A stretch of 64,000 nucleotides of DNA from Plasmodium brasilianum (lineage: Eukaryota > Apicomplexa > Aconoidasida > Haemosporida > Plasmodiidae), in the NCBI RefSeq assembly GCF_023973825.1, contig NC_090119.1, positions 663,001 to 727,000 on the forward strand, in the 5' to 3' direction. Below, in pieces: positions 25,574 through 39,303 of this stretch. The notes below the pieces were generated by a model that saw only the letters and a list, made by a program, of their open reading frames with translations, was not told the origin of the DNA and ran no database searches. The position numbers and the translations under genes were made by a program. How positions within the stretch are numbered: position 1 is the stretch's first letter; each line of letters opens with the position of its first letter.

Positions 25574-28500
25574 CAATTTGTATTTTAGATTTTAATAGAA
25601 ATTAGTATAATATAGATATTGAAAATTTGAGAGTACATTTTTTTTTTCTGAGTATTATTTTGCGCTTTTATCTCATATTTTCTGGAATAAGTAAAAGTAA
25701 ACAGTTGTGGATAATATAGATTAACAAATATCCGAATTTATAAACCAATCGAGAAAGAAAACATAAAGTAGCAGAATAATGCATGCTAATTAGAATTTAA
25801 TTTTTAGGATACTTTTAATAAGGGCATAGAATAAAAAAAATTAATTTATTTTTAAGGCTTGCATGAAGTGAGCTCAATGTCAAAGATAACTTATTTCCAA
25901 CAATAAAGAAGAAGTTTATATAAAAAGGAAACCTTTGACAAGGCATAAATTAGTAAATTACATAAATAATATATAGATTGCTTATAATATAACATAGTAA
26001 ATGTAACATCAAGTGATAACTTAATATATAATGAAGAATTTTTATAACGATAATGAAAAAAACGTAAAATAAAAGAAACGTAAATTTCGTGTATTGTTTA
26101 TATTTGCATAATTCTTGTTGTTTAATATAGTAAATAAAGAAAATTCCTATTTAAAGTCATATGGAGTATTATGTATATGTATAGAAATAATATAATCATT
26201 ATCATAATTAAATAAACTATAATGTACATGATAAATTATGATGTATTACAGATATTAATATATATGAAAATAAATATAAATACATCTTCACACTAACTAT
26301 GGTAGTTGTAAAGAAATGTTTAATATAATGAGATCTATATAATATAAGAAGTAAGAGACTTTATTAAATGAGATCACTGAATTAAAAATATTATTCTAAC
26401 TCAAATATTTTAATATACTAATTAATCAATTAATAATATATAATATATTATATGAATTTATTAATTTTACTTATTATAATCATTTATCTTACGATTTGTT
26501 TATAGGATAATACAAATAACTTTAATACACTAATATTATTTTTAATATATATATGTTTTTAAGTATAATAATTATGCCATATTTTTTCTTTTTTTTCGTA
26601 ATTTGTTAATTTCTAAATATGCATAATTCATTGAATAATATTATTATTTATTCTAAGAATAAATCATCTTTTCATTAATATATATATTAATTTTGAATTA
26701 TTTAAATACACTATATTTAATTATGTAATCCTTTAATATATTTTGTTTTAATTTATGTAACTACATATTAACGGTTTAGTAAATTGTTAGTGATAATATA
26801 TATATAATTATACTACAATAAAAAATATAAAACCAATCTCTATTCTATTTTTAATATATATGGGAATACATATACATTTTTAAAAATTTATTTATGTTTT
26901 TATACTGAATATGGATATAATATTTGTGAAATCATAATTTTTTTAATTTAAAAGGCTAATTTTTTAATTTAATATAGTAAAAACTTATTATTCGTTTTGA
27001 GTTATACGAAAATAAAGTGGAATCATTATTCTTTATTGTATATCGATAAACTTATAAATATAATTTTAAGAATAAAAAGTGTTTTTATTTAATATAACTG
27101 AAAAAATGAAATCAAAATATAACAGTAAATTATTATATAATAATTTTTTTGTTCGAAGCTTTAATCTCATTTATATATATATATATATATATTTATAAAC
27201 ATCCTTATAATATGAGACAAATTTTGTGGAGTAATATATGATTTATATGAGTATATACGTTAATGATATATATTACTTTAATTTTCAAATAATAAATTTA
27301 TCTTTAAATTATTAATAGCAATGTTATATAATTTTAAAGAACATATATATAATTTATAATTTATTTAAAAATAAACTGTTATAATGAGATAATAACATAT
27401 TAAAAAATAATATTATTTTTAAAAATATCAATGAACCTTAAATATTTCAAATGATGTGAATATTAATTAGTAAAGAAATTGTTGATATATTGAGGAGAAT
27501 GAATTTTTTTATAAATAAAGGATAGAGGAAATATATATATATATATAAACAAATTGAATCACTAATATTGCTTTGAATTATATGCTTGTTAAGTAAATTC
27601 AATATTAATAGTGACATAAAAAAATATGATTATATACATTATAAGAAAAAAAAAGAATAAATTGATAAAAAAAATATCAATATAAATTTATATATTTTTA
27701 ATAAAAATAAATAATAGAATAAATATTAGAATTATATTATAAGTAATTATTTTTAATATCGATTATTCTTTCTGAATGATATACTAGAATTATTAAAGAA
27801 TAGTATAGAGCATTTAATGTCAAGGATATATATTAAAATATGGGATATACTTAATATAATTTTAAATAATATAAGTGTAATGAGATACTATTTATTATAC
27901 TTAATTAAATGTTTTTTAATATTTTCTTTACATTATGGAACTTAAGAACGTTAACATTGAAAAATACAACTTATTTATATATATTATGAAAAGTTCATAT
28001 TATTCATTATTTTAAAGTTTATAAAGGAATAAAGTAATAAAATTATTTAAAAAAAAAAAACAAATCCATAAAATGTATATATAAGATATATATTTGTTAG
28101 TTTCCTTATATAGGGGACTAATAATCATTTTTATATATTATAACTTCTATAATAACTCTATTATTTTTTAACTTATTTGAGCATAATAAAAATGCATACA
28201 ATTAATTAGAAATGTACATAATATTATATTTGTTCATATAGTCATATGTATGTTTGAAAAGTTATATTATAATAGTAGTAATCATTCAGTATAATAAACG
28301 GATGAAATGTAGAGATGCTGAGAAATTATTTTGAACATTGTAGTCATTTATTCTTAAGCAAATTTTAATGATACAGGGATGACTGTATGTTACTTTTTTT
28401 TAGTTCTTATTATAAAAATATTTTTAATTACATTATTTCAATATATATGAAAGATATTTATATAAGCAAATTACGTTAATTAATAGACAATTATAATTTG

Positions 28501-29112
28501 ATTTTCTATTCATCTGTATACTCCTCATTATAAGTTATATATATCTGTAATTAATATAGTGAAAACGCATACTTACATGGGAAACAGTTGCCAAATTAAT
28601 ATAAAGATCATTTTTATAATGTTAAAGAATTGGCTTATTCTAATAAAATAAGTAATTGAAATGATGAATGAATATACATACATATATCTATTGGAATCAT
28701 GTATTTTGTACATGTTTATAAAAAAGACTATTTACATTAAAAATGTAAAATATAGCAAGAATTGAAAAATATATATATAAATAAAATGTTTAAATATTAT
28801 TTTTGACCATTTTTTTAAACATGTATTGATTATTAATTATTTTATATTATTATTATTTCTTTTTATTATTAAATATTTTTATTATATAATTGCATAATTA
28901 TGTTTTTAAGATTTTTACATATTTTAAAATTGAGAAATACGTTTTTTCAAGAAATATTCTATTATTTATAAGAATTAAAATAAAATAAAATAAAATAAAA
29001 TAAGAGTACACATATCGTGAGTTATAATTGTTTAAACATAAAAACTTAATGTCCTTAAATATTATTATTGTCCCGATAGTATATATTTTATCAAATACGA
29101 TAAATGTTAATA
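25574..29112. other. Gene-free interval upstream of the PIR gene
   Basis: Sequence at about 25700-26100 has fewer long A/T runs than its surroundings and could be old coding debris, but no frame is followable. (TA)n lies near 27175-27192 and a (TAAAA)5 repeat at 28976-29000. No feature beyond simple repeats is supported. Confidence 0.45.
28976..29000. repeat. (TAAAA)5 pentanucleotide repeat
   Basis: Five perfect TAAAA units lie just before the PIR gene. Its reverse-complement repeat lies at 32801-32830, on the other side of the PIR gene and its downstream debris. Confidence 0.9.
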
Positions 29113-30324
29113 ATGTCGGATAAAGTGTATATTCATTAAAATATATTTTTTTATATCTCTTTACTTTAATATAATATAGGGCGTAGAAATAAAAAAAAAG
29201 ATTATATTCAAGTAAAGGATTTATTTATTATAAATATATATATATTATTTATTTTTTATCAATTATCAGGATGGTTTAGGCATTTCACTTCCTTATACAC
29301 TTAATTATAATAAACTAAATAATAATAAGCCCTATATATCCGATGATATATGTGGAAAATTAGACAATGAGTTAAATAATTACGATGGTGTTTTCGAATT
29401 TTGTGAGAATTATACAGGAATTTTCGAAAATTTTGCTAAATTGTCATTTACTGGTCAATCCAAACATGATTCTTGCACAATTGTGAAGTTCTGGATGTAT
29501 GATCGTTTATTTAATTTACCATTTAGAGACAAAAAAGTCAATAATGATATTAGTGAGATTATTCTTAAGCTAAAAGAAAATTTTAATGAGCCTGATAAAG
29601 ATAAAAAATGTGATTTATTTGATTTTCCTCATTTGAAGGATGATTTTGATAAAATGAAAAGTGTATACGATTATGCTACAAATTATAATACCATTGAGAC
29701 ATACCTGAATGATAAAAGATTTACATGCAATCAAAATTTGAGCAATTATATTAATCGAAATTATGAAATATATATTAATACAAAAAATAGTTGTAACAGT
29801 GATAATATAAAAAATAAGAAATATTGTAAAGTATTTGATTATATTAAAGGGGCTCATATAAATGAAAACCACCCTTTATCATGTAAAGTAAAAGGCTTAG
29901 AAACCATCATTGATATGGAAGGACATATTGTGATAAGTATGGAAAAAGAGTCATCTGCAATCTCAGAGCAAATAGATTCTATTCCATATTCTAATATTAT
30001 CATGGCAGTTATTTTCCCACTTTTAGGAATTTTTTTCTTTTCATTCATTTTGTATAAAGTAAATACAAATCTTATGTAAAAATTAAATACTACATTTTAA
30101 TTGTAATAATTTATATCATAAAATGTTAATTATTATTATAATAAAATTTAATATATCATATATTTTTAATTTTTAATTAGTTTACTACATTTAAATCATG
30201 GTTAAAATCACAATTATTGAAAAAAAAAAGAATTCAGGATTACGAAAATGAAGAATATATGCAAGAACATTTGAGTGAAAGTTATCGCACAGATGGACAT
30301 CATATATATTATCATCCTTCATGA
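29113..30324 (+). CDS. PIR (Plasmodium interspersed repeat, vir-like) protein, complete
   Basis: A three-exon gene of 314 residues: exon 1 at 29113-29124 (MSDK, donor GTGTAT), exon 2 at 29270-30058 (acceptor TTATCAG, donor GTAAAT after the codons for FILYK), exon 3 at 30181-30324 (acceptor TTAATTAG). The tiny first exon, the large cysteine-bearing second exon and the basic cytoplasmic third exon are the standard PIR layout. Exon 2 has cysteines in ICGKL, FEFCENY, DSCTIVKFW, KKCDLF, FTCNQ, NSCNS, YCKVF and LSCKV. A single membrane segment lies at about residues 246-266. Exon 3 begins FTTFKSWLKSQLLKKKRI, the usual PIR start after the membrane, and ends YYHPS. PIR proteins are variable antigens associated with the infected red cell surface, and their exact role differs by species. 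All joins are phase 0 and no damage is seen. The four-residue first exon is the least certain part. Confidence 0.85.
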
Positions 30325-30539
30325 AATGTATAATAAAAAAATAAACATTTAAAATTGGTTGAACTTATACATGGAACATTATGATGCATTAAAAGCTAAA
30401 TAATTTTAGAAAATTATTGCGAAATCAGATATTTAAAAGAATTAATATATATTAAAAAATATTACATGGTAATAATAAAAAATATATTGATATAATACAT
30501 TAATATAAAAATATTATTGTTGAATGATTTGATAAAATT

Positions 30540-31996
30540 ATGAGCCATTGGGATATGGGTAGATCAAAGGAGACTAAAAAGGACATATCTAAAAATGTAA
30601 ATTCATAATACAAGAAAATTTAGAAAAACATATTCGTTCATAGAATGATAAAAACAATATAAATTACTTATATAATAAAAAAAGTAAAAATCTATATATA
30701 TAATGAGACAGAATATAATACAGATATTCTACAAAATAAAAAAAAGTAAAAGAAGAAACATTCAGAAATTACATCATCTAAGAAGAATATATTATAATAA
30801 AAGTATAGAACATAATATTGTAATTTAATATAAAATAAGATATCAATTTGGCATATTATATATATAAAAAGAATTATTAATATATATAGAAAATTTTAAG
30901 TAAAAAAAATGAAAAAATTAAGTTAGAAATTTGAATACTTACTGGTTTCATAATCCAAATGTGAAATCAAAGATAAAATTAATTCTGATATAGAGATTAT
31001 AATTTATTATGTTTATTCGAGTTAAATACTTTTTATATGGAGTAATATGAAAGAAGTTATAATGTAATGTAATGTAATAATAGGATAACATGAAAAAATG
31101 ATAGATTAAAACATTTCGATGTAATTAATTGTTATTAGAGCGTTAAAAAAGTACATACTGAAAAATATATCATATATTATATGTCAATAGTACATTGAAT
31201 AATAAACAATAAAGAAAATGCTTATATATATTGTAAATTCGGCCATATAAAATTTAAAGTTTAATTTTAGAAGTAGTTTATGTAGATGCATAACAATACA
31301 TAAAAAAACGTTTTTTTTTAAATACTCCACATAAGTGTATCATCATCTCTTAATACGAATAATGAAAATTTAAGCAGAGAAATAATAATTATAATTTAAG
31401 TAATTTCTATTATATATTTATATCTATAAATAAATTTTTTATATACTGTATATTCATTATATTTTCTCATTTTAGAAAATATTATACAAGAACAAAATAA
31501 ATATTGATCATCGAAAAGTTTTATAAAACTCAATAGAACAATAGAATTAAAGTATTTTTATTTGTAAAAAAAATTGTGCTTATTATCATATTACAAGAGA
31601 AACGAATGAATATATTGTCAAATATCTTATCATGATATTTTTTTATTTGGTATAAAACGAAGATCTACTAAACATAAAGGTACCTTTTATTAGATAAAAA
31701 GAAGTTAAAAATATTGTGTTGTATATATATACTTGTATTATATATATATATACATATTTATGTTGTTTCTTAAAAATGTATAATATATTCTATTACTATA
31801 AATGTATATTAGTAAAATATATTATATATGTCTAAAGAATGCACTATTAAATTTAATGATGAAATATAAAAAGAAAAAAAATAAAATTTTAATGAATAAA
31901 ATACATCATAACTCGTATAATAGAACAAAAATATTTATACAAAATAATGATCCCACTGTTGCATTTATTGGGGAGAGAAATATAATAATAGTTTAA
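30540..31996 (+). pseudogene. Decayed coding-like debris downstream of PIR gene
   Basis: Several stretches look like broken coding sequence, but I cannot name the gene. Bases 30540-30608 encode MSHWDMGRSKETKKDISKNV then a TAA. Around 30715-30790 a frame reads YNTDILQNKKK with an internal stop, then KKKHSEITSSKKN. Around 30935-31010 a stretch reads EYLLVS, stop, SKCEIKDKINSDIEI. The frame at 31802-31996 is open for 64 codons, with a basic stretch followed by IQNNDPTVAFIGERNIIIV. The lysine-rich, polar make-up would suit a large surface-protein gene such as STP1, which shares these subtelomeres, but this is a guess. The pieces may not all belong to one gene. Confidence 0.3.
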
Positions 31997-32800
31997 TTAT
32001 GTAGAGTAAAATATAAAATTATTAATGATTAAAATATATATAATCACAGCACGCATATAATATAACATTGTTATAATAATGTATAAATATTAAACAAGGA
32101 TAAACATATGAAGAAAAATACTTTAATGAAAAATTGAATAATATGAATATCTGTAGGTAAAACAAATTAAGTTTAAAGTAAATTTGAGCAATAAAATTAT
32201 ATTACAATTGTTACAAAACAATCAGATTATATAAATAACTGTAAATTATTAAATAAATATATATATAATTTAGAAGTATTTTTTTTTTTTTTTTTTTAAT
32301 TATTTATTTTTTATAATAGTAATTTTTCATAGAACAATTATAATGAAATTAATATTATATTGTTTAAATAATATATAAAATATATAATATTTTTATAGTT
32401 ATCGCCATTCACAAGATGAAACACAGTGTAATGTATAAAAACCTTTGTATATTAATATTTATTCTTTTGAATGTACATTTCATAAAAAATCACCTTAATT
32501 TCATTTATATTAGTTGAGTAAGAGTTATAATTTCCTATTTTATAAAGGGAAGTACTTATTTATGCATGAATAAGATATAAATAATTTGTTCTATACTCTA
32601 TAATATTTTAATAAAAAATATATATATATAAAATAATTTTCTGAGATATATTATTTAATATTTTATATATTAACATTTCGTATTTCTTAACGATATTATT
32701 ACATATTGTAATTTATTCTATTTCTATGTTGTTTTATTAGTTATTTTCTTTAAGTTATACTAAATTCTAAAATTGCTATTTTAATAAATTTACTTTCATT

Positions 32801-32830
32801 TATTTTATTTTATTTTATTTTATTTTATTT
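32801..32830. repeat. (TATTT)6 pentanucleotide repeat
   Basis: Six perfect units form the reverse complement of the repeat class at 28976-29000, so the PIR gene and its debris lie between inverted pentanucleotide repeats about 3.8 kb apart. Confidence 0.9.
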
Positions 32831-33730
32831 TTTTTGTTGGTTTTAAATATTGCAAACGTTTATGTAATTATATTACTATTTTTAATCAGTATAAATAAGA
32901 CTATAAAAAGGTTATATTTAATTATTAATAATACTGCTAAGAGGATTTCTCATATATTAGTGTAATTTATAATTTTAGTAATAACATACATGGGATATGA
33001 TTAATTTTAAATAATAAAATATGTCAGAAGTAAATTGAACGATACCTACTTTTGTGATATTTCTAGAGGAGTTTCGTAATTGTTGATTTATTTTAATTTT
33101 GTAAATATTAATTAAATATATATCATAAATTAAATTTATAACTAACGATATATATATATATATATTAATAAAAGAATTAAACACGCATATTACTGAATCA
33201 AGGTTACTTTGATATTAAGATATTTTGTGTAAGAATTATTATTTCTTTTTCATTGAATTTCTTCTAAGTACATATATTTAACTAAAAAAAAAATATTAAC
33301 AATTAAGAAACATTTCATTTACAAATTATCATATAAATTAAAATTAATTAAAAATAATAATTATTAAAAATTATTTTACAAAAATAAAAAATTAGTCATT
33401 ATTTTCCATTAAAAAATATATTTTTTCAAGAATTACTTAGTTCGAAATTAAATAATTTTTTTTAATTATATTATGGTCTATAAATTAGTTATTTAAATGA
33501 GCAGTAACTAAACTTTGTTATAATTAACGTAATATATAAAGTTTTTTTATGAATTATTAAAGCTATTTTGTTATTTATAAGACTAATATTTCTAAGAATA
33601 ATAACATTTTTATTTTAAATATAATGTTAATAAAATTAGAATAATTTATAGGATAGATTAAATAAAATTAGTAATTATTTTTGCAATATGTAGAGAAACG
33701 TATTATATATATATTATATATCTTCTATGT

Positions 33731-33762
33731 ATTCTATATAAGCACAATATTTCTAAATATTT
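33731..33762 (+). promoter_or_regulatory. Upstream box with 17-mer, gene at 34139
   Basis: ATTCTATATAAG at 33731 (408 bases before the ATG) is followed by CAATATTTCTAAATATT at 33745 (394 bases before). Both distances are identical for the matching box of the gene at 53838. Confidence 0.5.
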
Positions 33763-34138
33763 AAAAAACATATTTGTTCATTTTTACATTATTATGAAAA
33801 AGTATAATAAAAACAATTATTTTATCAGTGCACTACTTTAATCAATAAAATTATATATTTTGAATATTTATAAATGTATAATATTTTATTATAAATGAAT
33901 TTTGCTTTTTTTTTTGATAATATTAAGTTAAAAATTTTATAATATACATATAAAGTTTTAATTTTTTTTTTGTAGATGTAAAACTCCACTTAGTTTTTTG
34001 CATTATATTAACTGTTTAAGAAGCAATAATAAAAATAAATATTTTAAACAAATATAGTATTCTTCTTAATTTGAAATATATTACAATAATATTATTTTAT
34101 TTCTTTTTTAACATATTAGAATATTAATGGTCTATAAT

Positions 34139-35035
34139 ATGGAGCAAATAATTAAGCTAATATTATGCATTAAATTTTCTGCGTTTATAATTTTAGCTTC
34201 GATATATCATTTTAGCAGTGATGTACTATGATTATTCCATTTAAAGACAATTTTATTATTTATATTCTTAGTTTTATATATTAATTAATTATGTTTTTTA
34301 TCATTACATTCTGTATTCTAATATGTGGCAAATATTTACACTTCTCTTTTTTTTTAGATAATGTTTATCAAATCATTGAATGTGAAATGGAATCTCGATA
34401 GTATATCAGGAGCAATACATTATCGACTACTAGCAAAATATAAAAAGGATCAGGATTCAAGCACAGTAGGTTTAACAGAAGATATATCAAATAGTATGAA
34501 TTGCAAGAAAATAAATATATGTAATAATGAAAAATTGACCAAAGGTAAAAACAAACAATCAAACGGAAATTTACTAAATAAGCAGGAATACTACACGGAA
34601 ATTATAGATAATAATAATGGAATGTTTGATGGAAAACATTTTCATTTTCAAAAAAAATGGATAAAGAAAAAAGATTTTGATGATTTTGTTGAAAAAAAGA
34701 GAAGAATTTGTGATATAGATTTAAAGAAAATAAAATTTAGGAATTACGGTTTTGGTTTTACCCTATTTTTTATTTTTTTATTCCTGGGAATAGGAATACC
34801 AATATCACCAGGATTAACATTTTTGAAAGTTGAATGGACAACAATTAAAGAGAATCCATTAGGTAATTTTTTTTATGAAGTTACATGTAAGTTGGCAGAA
34901 TTTTTAGAAATGCATCCTTATGTTATACTTTATAGCATTTTTATCGTTATATTATCTGTTATACTTATAATTGCAATTTATAAGATTTTAAGGAATAATG
35001 AAAAATATGAAAAAATTAAGTTCATGTCTGAGTAA
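34139..35035 (+). CDS. Fam-m-like exported membrane protein with a moved splice donor
   Basis: A two-exon gene of 253 residues: exon 1 at 34139-34222 (28-residue leader MEQIIKLILC...), intron at 34223-34357, exon 2 at 34358-35035. Siblings splice after GATGTG or GATATG, using GTATGA. Here that site reads CTATGA, and the nearest usable donor is GTACTA three bases earlier, which still joins in phase 0 to the TTTTTTTAG acceptor. RLLAK is at residues 51-55. The fam-m signature GMFDGKHFHFQKKW is at about 116-129. Membrane segments lie at about 159-178 and 216-236, and the tail is RNNEKYEKIKFMSE. It is expected to be exported and membrane-anchored. The reading frame is undamaged, but the weakened donor could reduce correct splicing. 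The next fam-l-like gene lies about 4.3 kb downstream on the same strand. Confidence 0.88.
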
Positions 35036-38000
35036 AATAAATAATAGGGAATGTATATCTTTATCTAGAGAAGCTTTTAGTATGAAAAACTATCATATTA
35101 TTACTGATATACTTAATAAACATGCATATAATATCAAATGTATTATATATAGGTGTGTATATCTGATATCTTCGATATAAAAATGTAAATAGTTATATTT
35201 TTTATGTTCTTGTGTATTTGAATTTTTTAATGTTTTCAAATTGGTATTTAAAACTCTCATTGTAACATAATATACATTGTTGTATATTGAAATATGTTTT
35301 TATAAATATATGATTGTTGTAAAAAATTAATAAATTATGCTACAATTAATATAAATATATTTATCGGTGATAATTTAAATTTCTAGAAAGCAGTTATGCA
35401 TATTATTTAGAATCACATACTGGTCTGAAATTATTTTTTCATGTTTTCAAGAAAATATATTATTGGTTTTAAACTTAAACGAAAGATGTGTTCTTTTGTG
35501 TTTTATGAAATGAATTGTATGTATTTATATACATTTATATATATTTATGTCTATATTTTACTAAGAAGAAGAATTAATGTTTATTATATAAAATTGGCAT
35601 CATTAGAAGCATAGAGCAAAATATATTTATTGTAACAATAATTTTAAGTAACTTTTCTTTTTTTTTAATATATATATATATGAAATTAAAAATATATACT
35701 AAAAAAAATACACTTTGTAATAATGGACTATTTATACGTTTTTATTGTTTTGACGGTCCTGAACCGTTGCAATTAAATGAAGAATTAAAAAATATATTAT
35801 TTTAGTATTTTTATTAAGAATAAAGTAACTTAATTTTGTAAGTATTATTAAAATATATATGTTACTAAAAATTTTTAAATAAATATAGTATATATTTCAT
35901 TTGCTTTTTTGTATCATTAAAAGATAAAATTAATTAATTAAAATTAATCAAATATTTATAGATCATTTATTGAAATTGTTTTTGCTTTAGTAATTGTTTA
36001 AAAATCTAAAATACCCAAGGCTTCATTTAATATATCTAACATAATATATTACAACAAATTAGTTAAGCTATTGTTAATATATAGAAAAAAATATACGTAT
36101 TCTTTTCTATTCTAATAAAAATTTTTTACTTCTAATAAAAAAAGATATGTTGTTTACGTCAATCCCTCAACAGAAATGGTTAAATAATTTTATGAATACA
36201 ACATATTTTTATTTCATTTAGAGAAAAATATACTATTTTCATTCATTACCGAATTCATATTTTGAAACTTTCATATAATTGAATTTTTCTTCTCTAGTTT
36301 ATCTAAATTCATTGTACCTTTTTTTAAACATGATTGATAAAGACTGTTTGAATAAGGCAATAATATTGTTTTTGTAATCTATAATATTGAGCATCTACTG
36401 TCTCTTATTTTAATAATTATTTTTATGTTATTAATAATTGCATTTATTTTTAATTTTATATATATATGATTTTATTATAAATATTTTTTAATATTTCTAT
36501 CTCATTTTTTTAGTAATGTTTTATAAATTCACCAATTAATGCTTAAGTTTTATTATTACTTTTTTTCTTTTATCAGGATAAATATGTACAAGTCATCATA
36601 TTTAGATATATATTTTCCTTATATGGGTAAATATAATCAAATTCTTAAAAATATATTTATAAGATTTTATCAGTCATACATATTGCATTTTGTTCTACAA
36701 AGTAAAAAGTTATAATTTTATGAATCTACAATATATGTAAATTCATATGTTTAAGTATTTATTTATATTAATAAATTTAGATAAAACATATTAAATTCAT
36801 ATTAAAAATACTTTTCATTTATATTATGATATGCTTATAAATGAAATGTAGTTTGATTTTTTGGTACATATATAATTACATTAATTCTAGAGATTATACG
36901 AAAAAACAAATACATATAATTATTTCGATATTCACGCATGTCTTTTTGAACATGTATGGAAAATATATAAAAATATATATATAATCACGCACTATTAACA
37001 ATGCAAATAAATGAGTATAATAATAATCTACGAGGTACTAGCTTTTACGTAATGTAATTTTCTATTTAATATATTATATAATGTTCTCTTCTAAATAAAA
37101 ATATAATAACAATGTGTTGAGTATATTAATTAAAGTTATAATTATTTATGTATATAATAAATTTTTTTTTTTTTTACATTTCTATAATAATAAACATTAC
37201 ATAAAGAAAAATTATAGTATAATATGTCATGAAATATTTACACAAATAAAAGTTATAATTATAAATATACCTTAAAAAGATCATCCAATAAATATATTAT
37301 TTTTTAGTTATTATTCTCCAATTATTATAATGTTCAAAATTTCCTTTTTTTTAAAATTAACCAAAATTATACTAAAAATTTTTCTTAACTAAATGATTCC
37401 ATGTAAATTAGCATATCCTTAAATATATTAATCTTTGCGTAAATTTATAGTGTTTAATAGTTTTTTATTTTTTTTTTTATGGTTATATTTTTATAAAAAT
37501 AAATTTTTATGTAATTAAGAGTTTATATATAAAAAGAAAAGAAAAAGTAATTTCGTGAACTATTATTAATACATGAAGTCTATGATTTTGAAAAATATAT
37601 ATGGATAAATAGTAAAATCCTTCTATTGAGAAATGTGAGGATAAAGGAAAAAAAAAGAAAAACATTTACATAATTGCATATAGAAATATATTTAAGAAAA
37701 TAATAAAAAAAAAACGAGTAATATATGTGAATACGAACATTTAACAACTGACATATTTTTTGGAAAATCATTGTATTTATATATATATAAAATAAACATA
37801 ATTATATATAGATCTAAGAATAATTTGTTCAATTTTTTGTGTAGATTTATTTTTTAATTTTTTTTTATGCTACGTAGATTTATAATAATATTTTTGAAAC
37901 ATTTTCTCTTTTTTTAGTTATCTATCTTTTATTTTGTTTTATATTTTATAATTTATTTAATCAATATGTTAAAACCATATTTTTATTTTAAAAAGTGTTC

Positions 38001-39303
38001 AAATAAAATGTATAATATCTATAAAAATTAAGTTAATACATTAGAGATAATGAAAAATATCGTTACATATTGGGGATTGAAATTCAGAATATTGATGAAA
38101 AATGGTCCACTTTTATTAGAGTAAAATTAATTTATGTAAGAATTGTTTGATTCAGAATATTAATATTATATCTCATAATTCCATACAATAATATGAAAGG
38201 ATATTTATATTTATTATATTATTATTACAAGTACATAATTATACATTCAAAATCTTTTTGTAAGAATTTCTTGAATACCTATGATATAATAAATTGACTA
38301 TAAATAATATAAATTTATATTATTATTGAAAGACTCGACATATGAATAATTTATCTTAGTAGTTTATCCTGATAACAATATATTTCATAACATGGTAACT
38401 GATATTTATTTTTTTTTTTAATTATATCGACAATATTTCTAAATAAATATATTTAATTAATAAAGAAAATATTTAAGTAAAGGAATTTAGAAACATAATA
38501 TTTACAAATAATGATATGAATCAAATATAATTAAAAAATATAACATTCGAGAATTATTATGCAAACGTGAAAAATCATAAATTATTTACCTTTTAAATAT
38601 ATAATGTTTTACGGTTTTGGTAGCGCAATATAAATTCGATTTGTTAAATATATAAAAAACCACTAGAAAACATAAGTGCTGTTATTAATAAATCATAAAA
38701 ATTTGTAAATAACTTTCTTATTTAATTATGTCTACAATTATATTATCATAATAATATTATTTATTAATAATAAGCTGCTCTAAAGTATAATATTTATATA
38801 ATTATAATTTCTGACGGAGAAGCACAGTTAAAATTAGTTACTGTTCTTTTAATATATAGAACAATAAATTTATCTATATTCTATATATTCTGTATATTCC
38901 ATATTCTACATAAAGCCAATTTGGAAATGCTAAAGAAACTTATATTGTTTTTTGTTTTATTTTTAAAGTATATTATAAATAATTTAATTACTATACTACA
39001 ATAAATTATGTATATATAATATTTATGGATAAACTCAAATTGCTCCATTTTAATAAATATTAGTTTTCTAAAAATTATATTAAAATAAACTTTCTTCACT
39101 ATATTTTTAAATCTGTATTTCCTTGTCTTAATTGTAAAAAATATTATATTTACATAATTTCTAATAAATTTTACGAAAACAAAAAAAAAGGAAAAATTAA
39201 ATAAATAGTTATAGTACCTTTTATTATTAAAAGATTATTATATTATTGTTAATTTATTACTTAATATATTATAATATTAAATAGCCATATTATAAAGAAG
39301 AAA
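35036..39303. other. Gene-free interval
   Basis: Sequence resembling the shared downstream box occurs near 35590-35640. Minus-strand open stretches at 37580-37771 and 38881-39099 are rejected. CTATATTCTATAT-type upstream boxes for the next gene lie at about 38876-38925, and an ATGGATAAACTCAAATT box lies near 39025. Confidence 0.6.
38876..38925 (+). promoter_or_regulatory. Upstream box, fam-l gene at 39304
   Basis: CTATATTCTATATATTCTG followed by ATTCTACATAAAGCCAAT lies about 400-428 bases before the ATG. It is a diverged version of the box before the genes at 34139 and 53838, with the 17-mer degraded. Confidence 0.35.

Larger units (their letters stand above)
31997..34138. other. Gene-free interval with repeats and promoter boxes
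   Basis: A T run of about 17 lies near 32281, (TATTT)6 at 32801-32830 and (TA)n near 33152. A minus-strand open stretch at 32975-33184 is rejected. The upstream boxes of the next gene start near 33715. Confidence 0.6.

Noticed and set aside
29615..30048. Two minus-strand open stretches
   Set aside because: Antisense shadows of PIR exon 2.
34998..35180. + strand open stretch after the fam-m gene
   Set aside because: Overlaps the end of exon 2 in another frame and has no family features.
37580..37771. Minus-strand 63-codon stretch
   Set aside because: Phe/Ile/Tyr-rich, as expected from A/T-rich DNA; no supporting signal.
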